Assembly (NCBI RefSeq): GCF_013393945.1 | Contig: NZ_CP040297.1 | Coordinates: forward strand, 4,558,001 to 4,622,000 | Length of the DNA stretch: 64,000 nucleotides | Direction: 5' to 3' | Source of the DNA: Nostoc sp. TCL26-01 | Lineage (GTDB): Bacteria; Cyanobacteriota; Cyanobacteriia; Cyanobacteriales; Nostocaceae | Shown: one piece after another, positions 18,110-26,034 of the stretch | Layout: each line of letters opens with the position of its first letter | Numbering within the stretch: position 1 is the first letter of the stretch | Translations under genes and position numbers: made by a program | The notes under the pieces: generated by a model | The model's input: the letters and a program-made list of their open reading frames with translations, nothing else | Databases searched by the model: none | Told to the model about the DNA's origin: nothing

Positions 18110-18503
18110 CAGTCTTGTTGACTACACTGACTTTTACCTTTGATAGTCTTTCAATAGCACTTAAAGCATCATTTAACTGCTCTTTGCTGGTGTATTCGAG
18201 GCTATATTTTGCACCGTTATCTTCATAATCCAACTTCAACGTTTTACCATAGAAACGATTCCCCAAGGAATCAAGCAGTTCTTTAGCTTTCTTAGGATTA
18301 ACGAAGGTTGTGAGCATTCCAGGGATAAATCCGGCTAAAGCTGGTTTACTGTTGTCGGGGATGTCAGACTCTCTCACTGGTTCTGCATCTTCAACTATGT
18401 CCCTAATTTCTTGGGCAACACTAGCGGTTAATGCTTCTAATTCTTCTGGCTCTAAATCGATGTCGGCATCACTTAAGTCAATTAAGACTTGAACATCACT
18501 CAC
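18102..18503 (-). CDS. Small EACC1-like partner of the caspase protein
   Basis: 133-aa protein translated just before the caspase gene, with stop and start overlapping by 8 bp. It begins with a strand (VQVLIDLSDADID), then a helix (EPEELEALTASVAQEIRDIV), a small-residue segment (KPALAGFIPGML) and a C-terminal beta-alpha unit (KTLKLDYEDNGAKYSLEYTS, QLNDALSAIERL). This arrangement resembles the effector-associated constant component 1 (EACC1) proteins described beside caspase and STAND conflict genes; this is from memory and needs a profile search. No catalytic residues or membrane segments are seen. Likely a regulator or adaptor of the protease. Confidence 0.7.
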   Translation of the reverse strand: MSDVQVLIDLSDADIDLEPEELEALTASVAQEIRDIVEDAEPVRESDIPDNSKPALAGFIPGMLTTFVNPKKAKELLDSLGNRFYGKTLKLDYEDNGAKYSLEYTSKEQLNDALSAIERLSKVKVSVVNKTDG

Positions 18504-18598
18504 TACTCTTTACCCTAATTATTTCAGTATATTTAACTAAATTATCGCAATTTTCGCTAAATTAGCAATTGCGAGGGGTTGGAGTTATCCCGATAGAT

Positions 18599-18627
18599 GT
18601 AGAGACGTTGCATTGCAACGTCTCTAC
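18599..18627. repeat. 29-bp perfect palindrome (family copy)
   Basis: Arms GTAGAGACGTTGCA and its complement around one T. The identical 29-mer is at 31962-31990 and a related shorter one at 6342-6364. Here it lies between divergent genes, so it is not needed as a terminator for either. Confidence 0.9.
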
Positions 18628-18681
18628 CAACCATTTTGTCGTTGAACGAGGGATTTTATCACCCATTCATGGCATCCTCAG

Positions 18682-19095
18682 ATGGGTGTGTCGTTGTTCG
18701 CTAACAGGTATGATCAAAAGGAAGCCAAGTTATCGATAAAGGCAAATATGGTAATGGTAGTTGTGGGTATTAACACACTAATTTCATTGATACTGCTGTA
18801 TGTAGCTTGGCGCATTTGGAAACTGAAACGGCTCATAGTATTTATAGGCGATCGCCTCACTGCCTACGAACGCTGTAGCCATGAGTTATTATATAAAGCA
18901 CCGGAAAATATTTATCTTGGTCAACAGAACATCTATAATTTACGCCAGGGTAATCAGTCCTTACAAACGCAACTTCAGCAAGTCAGACAGATCCTCAGCC
19001 TTCTCTTACTCGGACAGCGAACTTGGCGACGTTATTCTCGCAAACCATATCCTACATCTGGGAAAAAGATGTCCAGAAAATCAGTTAAGCCATAA
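18682..19095 (+). CDS. Small membrane-anchored protein, unknown function
   Basis: 137 aa from 18682, or 115 aa if it starts at the ATG at 18748. One membrane segment (MVVVGINTLISLILLYVAWRIW), then a basic, Gln-rich helical region (LRQGNQSLQTQLQQVRQIL) likely to form a coiled coil, and a Lys/Arg-rich tail. I do not recognise the family. The following two genes also encode a one-helix anchor plus soluble coil (YtxH-like, DUF948-like), so the three may form a membrane-associated unit. Confidence 0.65.
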   Translation: MGVSLFANRYDQKEAKLSIKANMVMVVVGINTLISLILLYVAWRIWKLKRLIVFIGDRLTAYERCSHELLYKAPENIYLGQQNIYNLRQGNQSLQTQLQQVRQILSLLLLGQRTWRRYSRKPYPTSGKKMSRKSVKP

Positions 19096-19209
19096 AAGCA
19101 ACATTTATAGTTGAGATGTTGTCACGATAACTTAATGATCTAAAACCATTTAGGTTTTGCAAGGGGCGAAAACCCACCTAAAATGGGTGTATGGAGAGAA
19201 ACAGTAAAA

Positions 19210-19560
19210 ATGTCTAATAACCGTTCTGGAGTATTTATTGGCGGTGTGATGCTAGGGGCTACCATTGGTGCTTTAGCAGGGTTGCTTGCAGCTCCACGCC
19301 CAGGGCGCGAAACTCGTAAACTTTTGAGAAAATCTGCTGATGCTATCCCAGAATTAGCGGAAGATATTTCCACAAGTGTACAGATTCAAGCAGACCGTCT
19401 ATCTAACAATGCCTTACGCAATTGGGATGAAACTTTAGATAGATTAAAAGAAGCGATCGCAGCTGGTGTAGATGCTACTCAGCGAGAAAATCAAGTTTTG
19501 AAACGGCAAAAACCTAACCAAGACTCAGATCCTCTACCCCAAGAATTAGAACGTTCATAA
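19210..19560 (+). CDS. YtxH domain-containing protein
   Basis: 116-aa protein with an N-terminal glycine-rich membrane segment (FIGGVMLGATIGALAGLLAA, about residues 8-27) directly followed by PRPGRETRKLLRKSADAIPE, the YtxH/gas-vesicle-accessory-like signature. The rest is an amphipathic helix. The ATG at 19210 is chosen over an in-frame ATG at 19183 because the family begins just before the Gly-rich helix. General-stress or membrane-linked roles are known for YtxH relatives, but function is not established. Confidence 0.8.
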   Translation: MSNNRSGVFIGGVMLGATIGALAGLLAAPRPGRETRKLLRKSADAIPELAEDISTSVQIQADRLSNNALRNWDETLDRLKEAIAAGVDATQRENQVLKRQKPNQDSDPLPQELERS

Positions 19561-19639
19561 TTTGCCTACAGCTAATGAGTGTGTTCTGATTGGGAATTTT
19601 TTGGTTTGTATTTCGTGGGTATTTTGAACTCTAATTACC

Positions 19640-20185
19640 GTGCTTGAACCCCTGTTTTGGTTGGGACTGTCTATTCTCTTAGTCGCTGCCAGCTTAACTG
19701 CTGTCTTGGTAGCGGCAATACCCGCTTTGCAGGAGTTAGCACGAGCAGCCCGCAGCGCTGAAAAGTTATTTGATACACTCTCACGCGAGTTACCACCTAC
19801 CCTAGAAGCTATCCGCACCACTGGGTTAGAAATTACAGATTTGACTGATGATGTCAGCGAAGGTGTCAAAAGTGCCAGTCAAGTCGTCCAACAAGTTGAC
19901 CAAAGCATAGATGGGGCAAAAAAGCAAGCTCAAAATCTCCAAGTAGGTACACGCAGCATTTTTGTGGGTGTGAAAACTGCTTGGAAAACTTTCACTCGCC
20001 AAAAACCCACACGGCGAACAGTCGAACGTCTACCGCCTACAGAACAATCTTCTCTCACGCTACGAGAAAGAGAAACAGCAAAACCAGAAAACCGTCGTCC
20101 CAAGGCAGAAGCATACAGTACCAATGATGGTTACAATGAGTCTTCCAACTGGGACAACGATATGGATGAGGAAGAGTTTTTTTAA
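19640..20185 (+). CDS. DUF948-like single-pass membrane protein
   Basis: 181 aa from a GTG start (19640). N-terminal membrane segment (LFWLGLSILLVAASLTAVLV), then an amphipathic helical region typical of DUF948/Yoa-type proteins (RSAEKLFDTLSRELPPTLEA, DLTDDVSEGVKSASQVVQQV), and a disordered polar tail ending DMDEEEFF. It follows the YtxH gene after 79 bp and the two probably share a transcript. Function unknown. Confidence 0.8.
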   Translation: MLEPLFWLGLSILLVAASLTAVLVAAIPALQELARAARSAEKLFDTLSRELPPTLEAIRTTGLEITDLTDDVSEGVKSASQVVQQVDQSIDGAKKQAQNLQVGTRSIFVGVKTAWKTFTRQKPTRRTVERLPPTEQSSLTLRERETAKPENRRPKAEAYSTNDGYNESSNWDNDMDEEEFF

Positions 20186-20238
20186 ACCCAGACTAAGTTA
20201 GAACTTACGCAGTGTAACTAAGTTTTCTGGCTTTTTTG

Positions 20239-20409
20239 TCAATGGTCAATGGTCAATAGTCAATAGTCAATAGTCAATAGTCAATGGTCAATGGTCAATG
20301 GTCAATGGTCAATGGTCAATGGTCAATGGTCAATGGTCAATGGTCAATGGTCAATGGTCAATGGTCAATGGTCAATGGTCAATGGTCAATGGTCAATGGT
20401 CAATGGTCA
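20239..20409. repeat. STRR array, ~24 tandem copies of TCAATGG
   Basis: Near-perfect heptamer tandem over about 171 bp, with four or so early TCAATAG variants. Because 7 is not a multiple of 3, all three + frames are open and read the same 7-residue peptide (MVNGQWS). No spacers, so not a CRISPR. This matches the STRR elements known from heterocystous cyanobacteria. Confidence 0.97.
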
Positions 20410-20410
20410 A

Positions 20411-20565
20411 AAGGAGCCAGCCGCTTGTGGGGGTTTCCTCCATTGTGCGGACTGGCGTTCAAAATCAAGAAGTAGGTTGGGTTAAGTGCAGCGCAACCCA
20501 ACATGGATCTTAAAAATTTAGTATGGATACGGGTGTTGGGTTTCCCAAAACCTCAACCCAACCTA
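20411..20565. repeat. Two dispersed palindromic repeats between the STRR and clpB
   Basis: Positions 20411-20459 (GGAGCCAGCCGCTTGTGGGG...GCGGACTGGCG) match a repeat that is also found inside the cobB reading frame (32691-32745). Positions 20473-20565 form an inverted repeat with ends TAGGTTGGGTT/AACCCAACCTA. A reversed AATTCGTAAT-type repeat follows to 20610. All lie at the 3' ends of the convergent DUF948 and clpB genes. Confidence 0.7.
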
Positions 20566-20613
20566 AATTTTTACTTGCTTGCGCGTAGCGGAATTACGAA
20601 TTACGAATTATTA

Positions 20614-23250
20614 TCATGTCTGAGGTGTGGGAACTTTAACTAGCACTTTATTGCTGAATGTCAGACCAGTTTCAGCTTGATCAATCAAGATTGTATCACC
20701 AGCAATGAACGTATTTTCTAATAACTTGGTGGCGAGGGGATTTTCGATTTCTCGCTGAATGGCTCGTTTGAGGGGACGTGCGCCGTAAATTGGATCATAA
20801 CCTCGCTCTACTAAGAAATCACAGGCGGCTGGGGAGATTTCAAAGGAGATTTTTTGCTCTCGCAGTAGACTTTCCACCCGCTTGAGTTGGATGCGGATGA
20901 TATGACGCATTTCGGAACGGCTGAGGGTGTGGAAGAGAATTGTATCATCAACCCGGTTGAGAAATTCGGGGCGGAAGTGCGATCGCAAAGCATCCATCAC
21001 CCGATTTCGCATTACTTCATACTGGGAGTCATCACCGGAAACATCGAGAATATGTTCGCTACCGATGTTGCTTGTCATGACAATGACGGTGTTGCGGAAG
21101 TCTACTGTTCTCCCTTGCGAATCAGTAATCCTACCATCATCTAATACTTGCAACAAAATATTAAACACATCGGGGTGTGCCTTCTCGACTTCATCTAATA
21201 GCACCACAGAATAGGGATGACGACGCACCACCTCTGAAAGTTGACCACCTTCTTCGTAGCCTACATAACCTGGAGGCGCACCCACTAACCGAGAAACCGA
21301 GTGTTTTTCCATATACTCGGACATATCCAAGCGTACTAAAGCGTCTTCAGAGTCAAAGAGAAACTGGGCTAAAGCACGGGCGAGTTCAGTTTTACCCACC
21401 CCAGTCGGCCCCATGAATAAGAAGGAACCGATGGGGCGTGAGGGATCTTTCATCCCCGCACGGGCGCGACGAATGGCGGCGGCGACGGCGGCGACTGCTT
21501 CTTCTTGTCCGATGACTCGTTGGTGTAAATGGCTTTCGAGTTGCAATAATTTTTGCCGTTCTGATTCCAACAGGCGATTTACGGGGATACCTGTCCATTT
21601 GGCAACGATTTCGGCAATATCAGCTTCGGTGACTTGCTCTCGCAGTAGGGTAGAACCTTGGCTTTGTAATTCTAGCAGCTTGGCTTCTTTGGCTTCGCGA
21701 TCGCGTTGCACTCCCTCCAATTTGCCATACTTAAGTTGAGCTGCTTTATTTAAATCATAAGCACGTTCTGCTTGCTCGATTTGCACTCTCAAAGCATCTT
21801 CTTCTTTCTTTAAAGCACTGATGGCTTCTAGAACTTGCTTTTCACCTTGCCACTGATTAGTTAAATCTTGCTGTTTTGCAGTTAAATTGGCGATTTCTAA
21901 CTCTATGCGTTCCAAACGCTCTCTGGTTTGGGCTGGGACTTTCTCTTCCCCTGCTAATGACAGCTTTTCCATCTCTAGCTGCATTAACCGACGGTCAATA
22001 GTTTCCAATTCTGACGGTTTGGAGGTAATCTCCATTTTTAACTGAGCTGCGGCTTCATCCACCAAATCAATCGCTTTATCTGGCAAGAAGCGGTCAGAAA
22101 TGTAACGAGCCGACAACGTAGCAGCAGCTACCAGTGCTGAGTCAGATATTTTGACATTGTGATGGACTTCGTAGCGTTCCTTCAATCCTCGCAAAATAGA
22201 AATAGTATTTTCTACACTAGGTTGGTCTACGTACACTTGTTGAAAACGACGTTCTAAAGCTGCGTCCTTTTCAATGAATTTGCGGTATTCATCTAGGGTA
22301 GTTGCACCGATACAGCGTAGTTCACCCCGCGCCAACATAGGTTTGAGCAAATTCCCAGCATCCATCGCCCCTTGTTGATTGGAACCAGTACCGACAACGG
22401 TGTGGAGTTCATCAATAAACAAAACAATTTGCCCATTCGACTCAGTAACTTCCTTGAGTACAGACTTGAGACGGTCTTCAAATTCACCGCGATATTTAGC
22501 CCCAGCAATCAAACTACCGATATCCAGAGAGATAAGTTGGCGATTTTTCAACGATTCCGGCACATCTCCATTAACTATACGCTGTGCCAATGCTTCAGCG
22601 ATCGCTGTTTTACCCACCCCAGGTTCACCAATCAATACTGGGTTATTCTTACTACGACGCGATAACACCTGAATTACTCGGCGGATTTCATCATCCCGTC
22701 CAATTACCGGGTCAAGCTTTCCTGACTTAGCCTGTTCTGTTAAGTCCCTACCAAATTTTTGTAGGGCTTCATAACGTGATTCTGGATTTTGGTCTGTGAC
22801 TTTTTGACTACCACGCACAGCTTTGATACTAGCCTCTAATTTGGCACTGTCTACATTAAAACTTTTGAGTATGCGCCTACCAACACGCTCATCGTCTGCA
22901 AAGGCTAAAAGAATGTGTTCTACAGAAATGAAAGCATCCTTCATGCCTAAACGAATTTCCTCAGCCCTATCTAGCATAGTATCTAAACTACGACTGAGAT
23001 ATAGTTGATCACTTTTGCCTACTTTCGGCTGACGTTGCGTAAAAGCTTCTAATTGCTGTTGTAAGCGTATCGGATCTACCTCCGCACGCGCTAATATCCG
23101 AATAGCTAAACTAGTCGGTTCTTCTATCAGCGCCATAATTAGATGTTCAACATCTAGTTGCTGTTGTTGATATGCACGGACTATATCCTGAGATTTAACA
23201 ATTGCTTCCCAGGCTTTATCAGTAAATTTATTAGGATCTGTAGGCTGCAT
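20614..23250 (-). CDS. clpB: ATP-dependent chaperone ClpB
   Basis: Hexameric AAA+ disaggregase working with DnaK/DnaJ/GrpE, 878 aa. Clp-N repeats at residues ~5-150 (FTDKAWEAIVKSQDIVRAYQ), first AAA+ Walker A GEPGVGKT at 208-215, a middle coiled-coil domain (~410-540, KLSLAGEEKVPAQTRERLER), second Walker A GPTGVGKT and the SRLVGAPPGYVGYEEGG pore loop. No IGF/LGF-type ClpP-binding loop was noted, as expected for ClpB. Cyanobacteria often carry two clpB genes; which one this is cannot be told here. No CIRCE element recognised upstream. Confidence 0.96.
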   Translation of the reverse strand: MQPTDPNKFTDKAWEAIVKSQDIVRAYQQQQLDVEHLIMALIEEPTSLAIRILARAEVDPIRLQQQLEAFTQRQPKVGKSDQLYLSRSLDTMLDRAEEIRLGMKDAFISVEHILLAFADDERVGRRILKSFNVDSAKLEASIKAVRGSQKVTDQNPESRYEALQKFGRDLTEQAKSGKLDPVIGRDDEIRRVIQVLSRRSKNNPVLIGEPGVGKTAIAEALAQRIVNGDVPESLKNRQLISLDIGSLIAGAKYRGEFEDRLKSVLKEVTESNGQIVLFIDELHTVVGTGSNQQGAMDAGNLLKPMLARGELRCIGATTLDEYRKFIEKDAALERRFQQVYVDQPSVENTISILRGLKERYEVHHNVKISDSALVAAATLSARYISDRFLPDKAIDLVDEAAAQLKMEITSKPSELETIDRRLMQLEMEKLSLAGEEKVPAQTRERLERIELEIANLTAKQQDLTNQWQGEKQVLEAISALKKEEDALRVQIEQAERAYDLNKAAQLKYGKLEGVQRDREAKEAKLLELQSQGSTLLREQVTEADIAEIVAKWTGIPVNRLLESERQKLLQLESHLHQRVIGQEEAVAAVAAAIRRARAGMKDPSRPIGSFLFMGPTGVGKTELARALAQFLFDSEDALVRLDMSEYMEKHSVSRLVGAPPGYVGYEEGGQLSEVVRRHPYSVVLLDEVEKAHPDVFNILLQVLDDGRITDSQGRTVDFRNTVIVMTSNIGSEHILDVSGDDSQYEVMRNRVMDALRSHFRPEFLNRVDDTILFHTLSRSEMRHIIRIQLKRVESLLREQKISFEISPAACDFLVERGYDPIYGARPLKRAIQREIENPLATKLLENTFIAGDTILIDQAETGLTFSNKVLVKVPTPQT

Positions 23251-23535
23251 TTTTAAAATTTTTAATGTGAAATTAAAGATAGCAGGGGATAGGGGATAGG
23301 GAATAGGGAACAGGGAATAGGGAATGGGGAATCAGCTTGTAAGTCTTTTTGTGTCCGTGTTTGATTTTTGCTTATCTCCTAATTTACTCGGCAACTGCTA
23401 TCTATCCCTAATTTAAAACGAAAATATCACTGTGAGGGTAATTTGTTAAATGGGGATTGGGGACTGGGTAATAGGTAATGGGGAAGATTTATACCAATTA
23501 CCAATTACCCATTACCATTTACGAATACCTCAAAT
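23251..23535. repeat. STRR arrays upstream of clpB
   Basis: AGGGGAT/AGGGAAT heptamers at 23283-23331 and GGGGATT/ACCAATT-type heptamers at 23450-23520. The clpB promoter should lie in this 285-bp gap; none could be assigned with confidence. Confidence 0.7.
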
Positions 23536-23970
23536 TTACTGTGTAACCAGTTGTTCTGGAGTTTCCTGTTTTACTGCCGAACTTTGATTACTCAATTGAA
23601 TCAGTTCAACTTTGTATCCATCTGGATCTTCAATAAAAGCAATTACTGTAGAACCGTGTTTCATAGGCCCTGGTTCCCTCACTACTTTACCGCCTTGACT
23701 TTTAATTGATTCACAAGTTGCATAGATATCATCTACACCAAGGGCAATGTGACCATAAGCATTACCTAAATCGTACTTATCTGTTCCCCAGTTGTAAGTT
23801 AATTCTATAACTGTGTTGTCAGCTTCATCGCCGTAGCCAATAAAAGCCAAGGTAAATTCCCCACCTGGGTAATCTTTTCGCCGCAGCAACTTCATTCCCA
23901 GAACATCGCAGTAAAACTTCAAAGACTCTTCCAAGTTGCCCACTCGTAACATTGTATGTAGTAAGCGCAT
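23536..23970 (-). CDS. gloA: Lactoylglutathione lyase (glyoxalase I)
   Basis: Metal-dependent vicinal-oxygen-chelate enzyme that isomerises the methylglyoxal-glutathione hemithioacetal to S-lactoylglutathione. The family opening MRLLHTMLRVGNLEESLKFY starts at 23970 (144 aa), with the metal ligands H5, E56-type (NTVIELTYNWG), H in GHIALGVDD and E in GYKVELIQ visible. An in-frame ATG 48 nt upstream would add a leader MLAEINNFAEAKPKVT that is not family-like but cannot be excluded. Confidence 0.92.
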   Translation of the reverse strand: MRLLHTMLRVGNLEESLKFYCDVLGMKLLRRKDYPGGEFTLAFIGYGDEADNTVIELTYNWGTDKYDLGNAYGHIALGVDDIYATCESIKSQGGKVVREPGPMKHGSTVIAFIEDPDGYKVELIQLSNQSSAVKQETPEQLVTQ

Positions 23971-24093
23971 AGTGACCTTTGGTTTTGCTTCAGCAAAATT
24001 ATTGATTTCTGCCAACATTGTACAGAGGGATTGGTGATTGGTGATTGGTAAAACTCTTACCCATTACCCAGTCCCCATTCCCCATTCCCCATG

Positions 24094-24936
24094 TCACAAC
24101 GGACTGATGGAAAGTGATTTAACTCTTGTCGTACCTTTTGGGGGTAAAAATTGGAAGGTGTTGGAACTGATAGTAGGGTTGGTGGTTCTGCTGAGGATTT
24201 TTTCGGTGAGGAGAATATCTAAGTTGTCTGATTTACCAGCTAACTGTACTTGCTGGAGACTAGCTGTTTCGGGATTGATAAAAGCTGTGAGTGTAAAACC
24301 TTCTTGTGAGTCTTTATAGCCGTAAACATAAACTGATTGACCATCAAGAGTCTGCTGATTTCCTTGTAGTTCACTGTTGCTAGCTAAACCGAGATAAGAT
24401 AGGACGTTGTTTGCTGATAGATTACCATCGACCACAACCTTTCTATCTTCCTCCGGAAAATCTATGAAAGCGAAAGAGGAGATACCAATCAGAACCCAAT
24501 CGCTAGAGTCTTTAAAGTCAGTATAGGAAGAAACAGAGTATTGCTGTAAATCTGAACGGTAAATCCACACTTGTTTGCCATTAGAAATCACTAAATTTCC
24601 CGTTTGAGGTGGTTCTCCTGGCTTTGTGTAGGCAATCTCAGCCCGAAACTTGCGCCCCGCTTGGGTAATCATTTTACTTTGCAGATAAATTGTTGTCTGA
24701 GTGCCTTGAGTACCGACGTTAAATTCTATCTGAGAATCAGTTTGATAGCGATCGCTTTGTAATAAATTAGTAATACTTTTAGCCAGCAAAGCTAAATCCA
24801 CAGGCTCAGTAGCTTGGCTGATACTTGTAGCATAATTTAGACGCTGTTCTGGTAAAGACAATTGGCTAGCATCAACCCCACCCCCAACCATGCTCAGAAT
24901 AGTCATGGATGCGATCGCACTCAAAGTAAATTTCAT
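24094..24936 (-). CDS. Secreted LolA/DUF2092-like beta-sheet protein
   Basis: 280 aa from ATG 24936, starting with a signal peptide (MKFTLSAIASMTILSMVGGG, then VDA). The mature part has repeated beta-strands with residues such as MITQAGRKFRAEIAYTKPGE, NLVISNGKQVWIYRSDLQQY and GLVD-like lipid-cavity patterns, and ends NPTISSNTFQFLPPKGTTRV. This is the layout of LolA-like/DUF2092 outer-membrane lipoprotein carrier relatives. Function is not established; a role in lipid or lipoprotein handling in the periplasm is a family inference. A longer in-frame start at 25014 is unlikely. Confidence 0.75.
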   Translation of the reverse strand: MKFTLSAIASMTILSMVGGGVDASQLSLPEQRLNYATSISQATEPVDLALLAKSITNLLQSDRYQTDSQIEFNVGTQGTQTTIYLQSKMITQAGRKFRAEIAYTKPGEPPQTGNLVISNGKQVWIYRSDLQQYSVSSYTDFKDSSDWVLIGISSFAFIDFPEEDRKVVVDGNLSANNVLSYLGLASNSELQGNQQTLDGQSVYVYGYKDSQEGFTLTAFINPETASLQQVQLAGKSDNLDILLTEKILSRTTNPTISSNTFQFLPPKGTTRVKSLSISPL

Positions 24937-25060
24937 AAGTGATTTCCCATACTTATAATCCATTATTCTCTGCTTTTCCCCCAATCTGTAATGAGTTAAA
25001 TACTTCAAATGCAAAAAATAAAGATGTTATACGGAAAAATTCCATATAATTCTCTCATGA

Positions 25061-25375
25061 AGGGTTGTTCATAACCTCCGGAGCTATGAGGAGGAAATTA
25101 GAAGGGAACTTCACGAACAAGAATGTTCTCAAGTATTCAATCTTAATCTTGGAAAAGAGCAAAACTACATTAATAATATCTATCCTTTAACGGTTGGTTT
25201 TCTAGGAGCCATTGTTGCTTTTACAATTACCTGTATCCCAATAGTAATTTTATTAAATTTTAGTATTCAGTACGCAATATTCTATTTAATGATATCTTTG
25301 GCAATAAATGTAAGCTACTATGTGGTACTTAGAAAAGTCATCAAGCAGTATTTTAGAAAAGCAAAATTCTTCTGA
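25061..25375 (+). pseudogene. 5'-truncated small membrane protein, upstream half of a cassette-like unit
   Basis: An open frame of 104 codons with no ATG, GTG or TTG start before its membrane region. It reads YEEEIRRELHEQE, a soluble stretch, then two membrane segments (YPLTVGFLGAIVAFTITCIP, YAIFYLMISLAINVSYYVVL) and a basic tail ending RKAKFF. An upstream stop at 25058 closes the frame. Coding-like composition with loss of the start suggests a remnant whose 5' end was cut off. It ends 17 bp before the attC-like site, as a cassette gene would. Confidence 0.55.
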
Positions 25376-25392
25376 ACTTTCCACTTTGAAAA

Positions 25393-25479
25393 GGCTAACA
25401 ACGCCCATGCACACCGACCGTCGAGAGGTTGCGTGTTGAGACGCGAGGTTTTCTGCGGCGGGGATGAGCAATGTTAGGC
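25393..25479 (+). other. Integron attC-like recombination site
   Basis: 87-bp imperfect palindrome. It starts with GGCTAAC (R''-like, consensus RYYYAAC, one mismatch) and ends with GTTAGGC (R'-like, consensus GTTRRRY, full match). Inside, GCCCAT near the left pairs with ATGAGC near the right, and GC-rich arms surround a TTTT centre. Orientation (R'' first, R' last) agrees with both flanking genes on the + strand. No integron integrase is in the window, so this would be a lone attC or part of an integrase-less cluster (CALIN). Confidence 0.6.
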
Positions 25480-25534
25480 AGAGCAACTACATTTCGTCAT
25501 TAGGCAGGTGTTTTTTGAGGTAAATATTCTGGGT

Positions 25535-26008
25535 ATGCAAATCCGAAAGCTTGTTCATCAGGAAATCGATACAGTCATTGAATTTTTGCAAGCAATGCTC
25601 GATGCGATGGCATCCTTCGGTGGTCATGCCTTGCAAGATCCTCATTCTGTTTCAAGCTGGTTTCGAGATTCTATCCAATCGCAGATCGAATCTCCCAATC
25701 ATCTTTTTCTCGTAGCAGAACTAAATGTCTCCTCCAGTCAACTAATTGGCGTTCTCGAAGCCAGTATTATCGAGCTACATTCTGTATTTCTACCAAAATC
25801 ATCCCTGCATATCCACGCAATTTATGTTGTTCCTGAACATCGCTGCTCTGGAGTTGCGCGATCGCTCATGAAAGCAGCATTTCAATGGGGTCGAGACAAT
25901 GGCTGCACGGAAGCTGACCTCAATGTTTTGCGAAACTCACCCGCAAAATTGTTTTATGAGGGTTTGGGGTTTGAAGCCTTTCAGATCGAGATGCGGCGAA
26001 AATTATGA
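25535..26008 (+). CDS. GNAT-family N-acetyltransferase
   Basis: 157-aa acetyl-CoA-dependent acyltransferase. The cofactor-binding motif A reads IYVVPEHRCSGVARSLMKAA (R-x-x-G-x-A), followed by ALNVLRNSPAKLFYEGLGFE-type motif B (here DLNVLRNSPAKLFYEGLGFE). ATG at 25535 is chosen; a GTG at 25508 lies just after the attC-like site and would add nine residues. Placed directly behind the attC-like element, it looks like an integron-type cassette gene; GNATs are frequent cassette cargo. Substrate unknown. Confidence 0.85.
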   Translation: MQIRKLVHQEIDTVIEFLQAMLDAMASFGGHALQDPHSVSSWFRDSIQSQIESPNHLFLVAELNVSSSQLIGVLEASIIELHSVFLPKSSLHIHAIYVVPEHRCSGVARSLMKAAFQWGRDNGCTEADLNVLRNSPAKLFYEGLGFEAFQIEMRRKL

Positions 26009-26034
26009 AATTAGCGCAAGAATACAATAGTTGA

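Noticed and set aside
20239..20409. Possible CRISPR or a real MVNGQWS-repeat protein
   Set aside because: The unit is only 7 bp with no spacers, and the three overlapping frames are a by-product of the tandem repeat, with no ribosome site.
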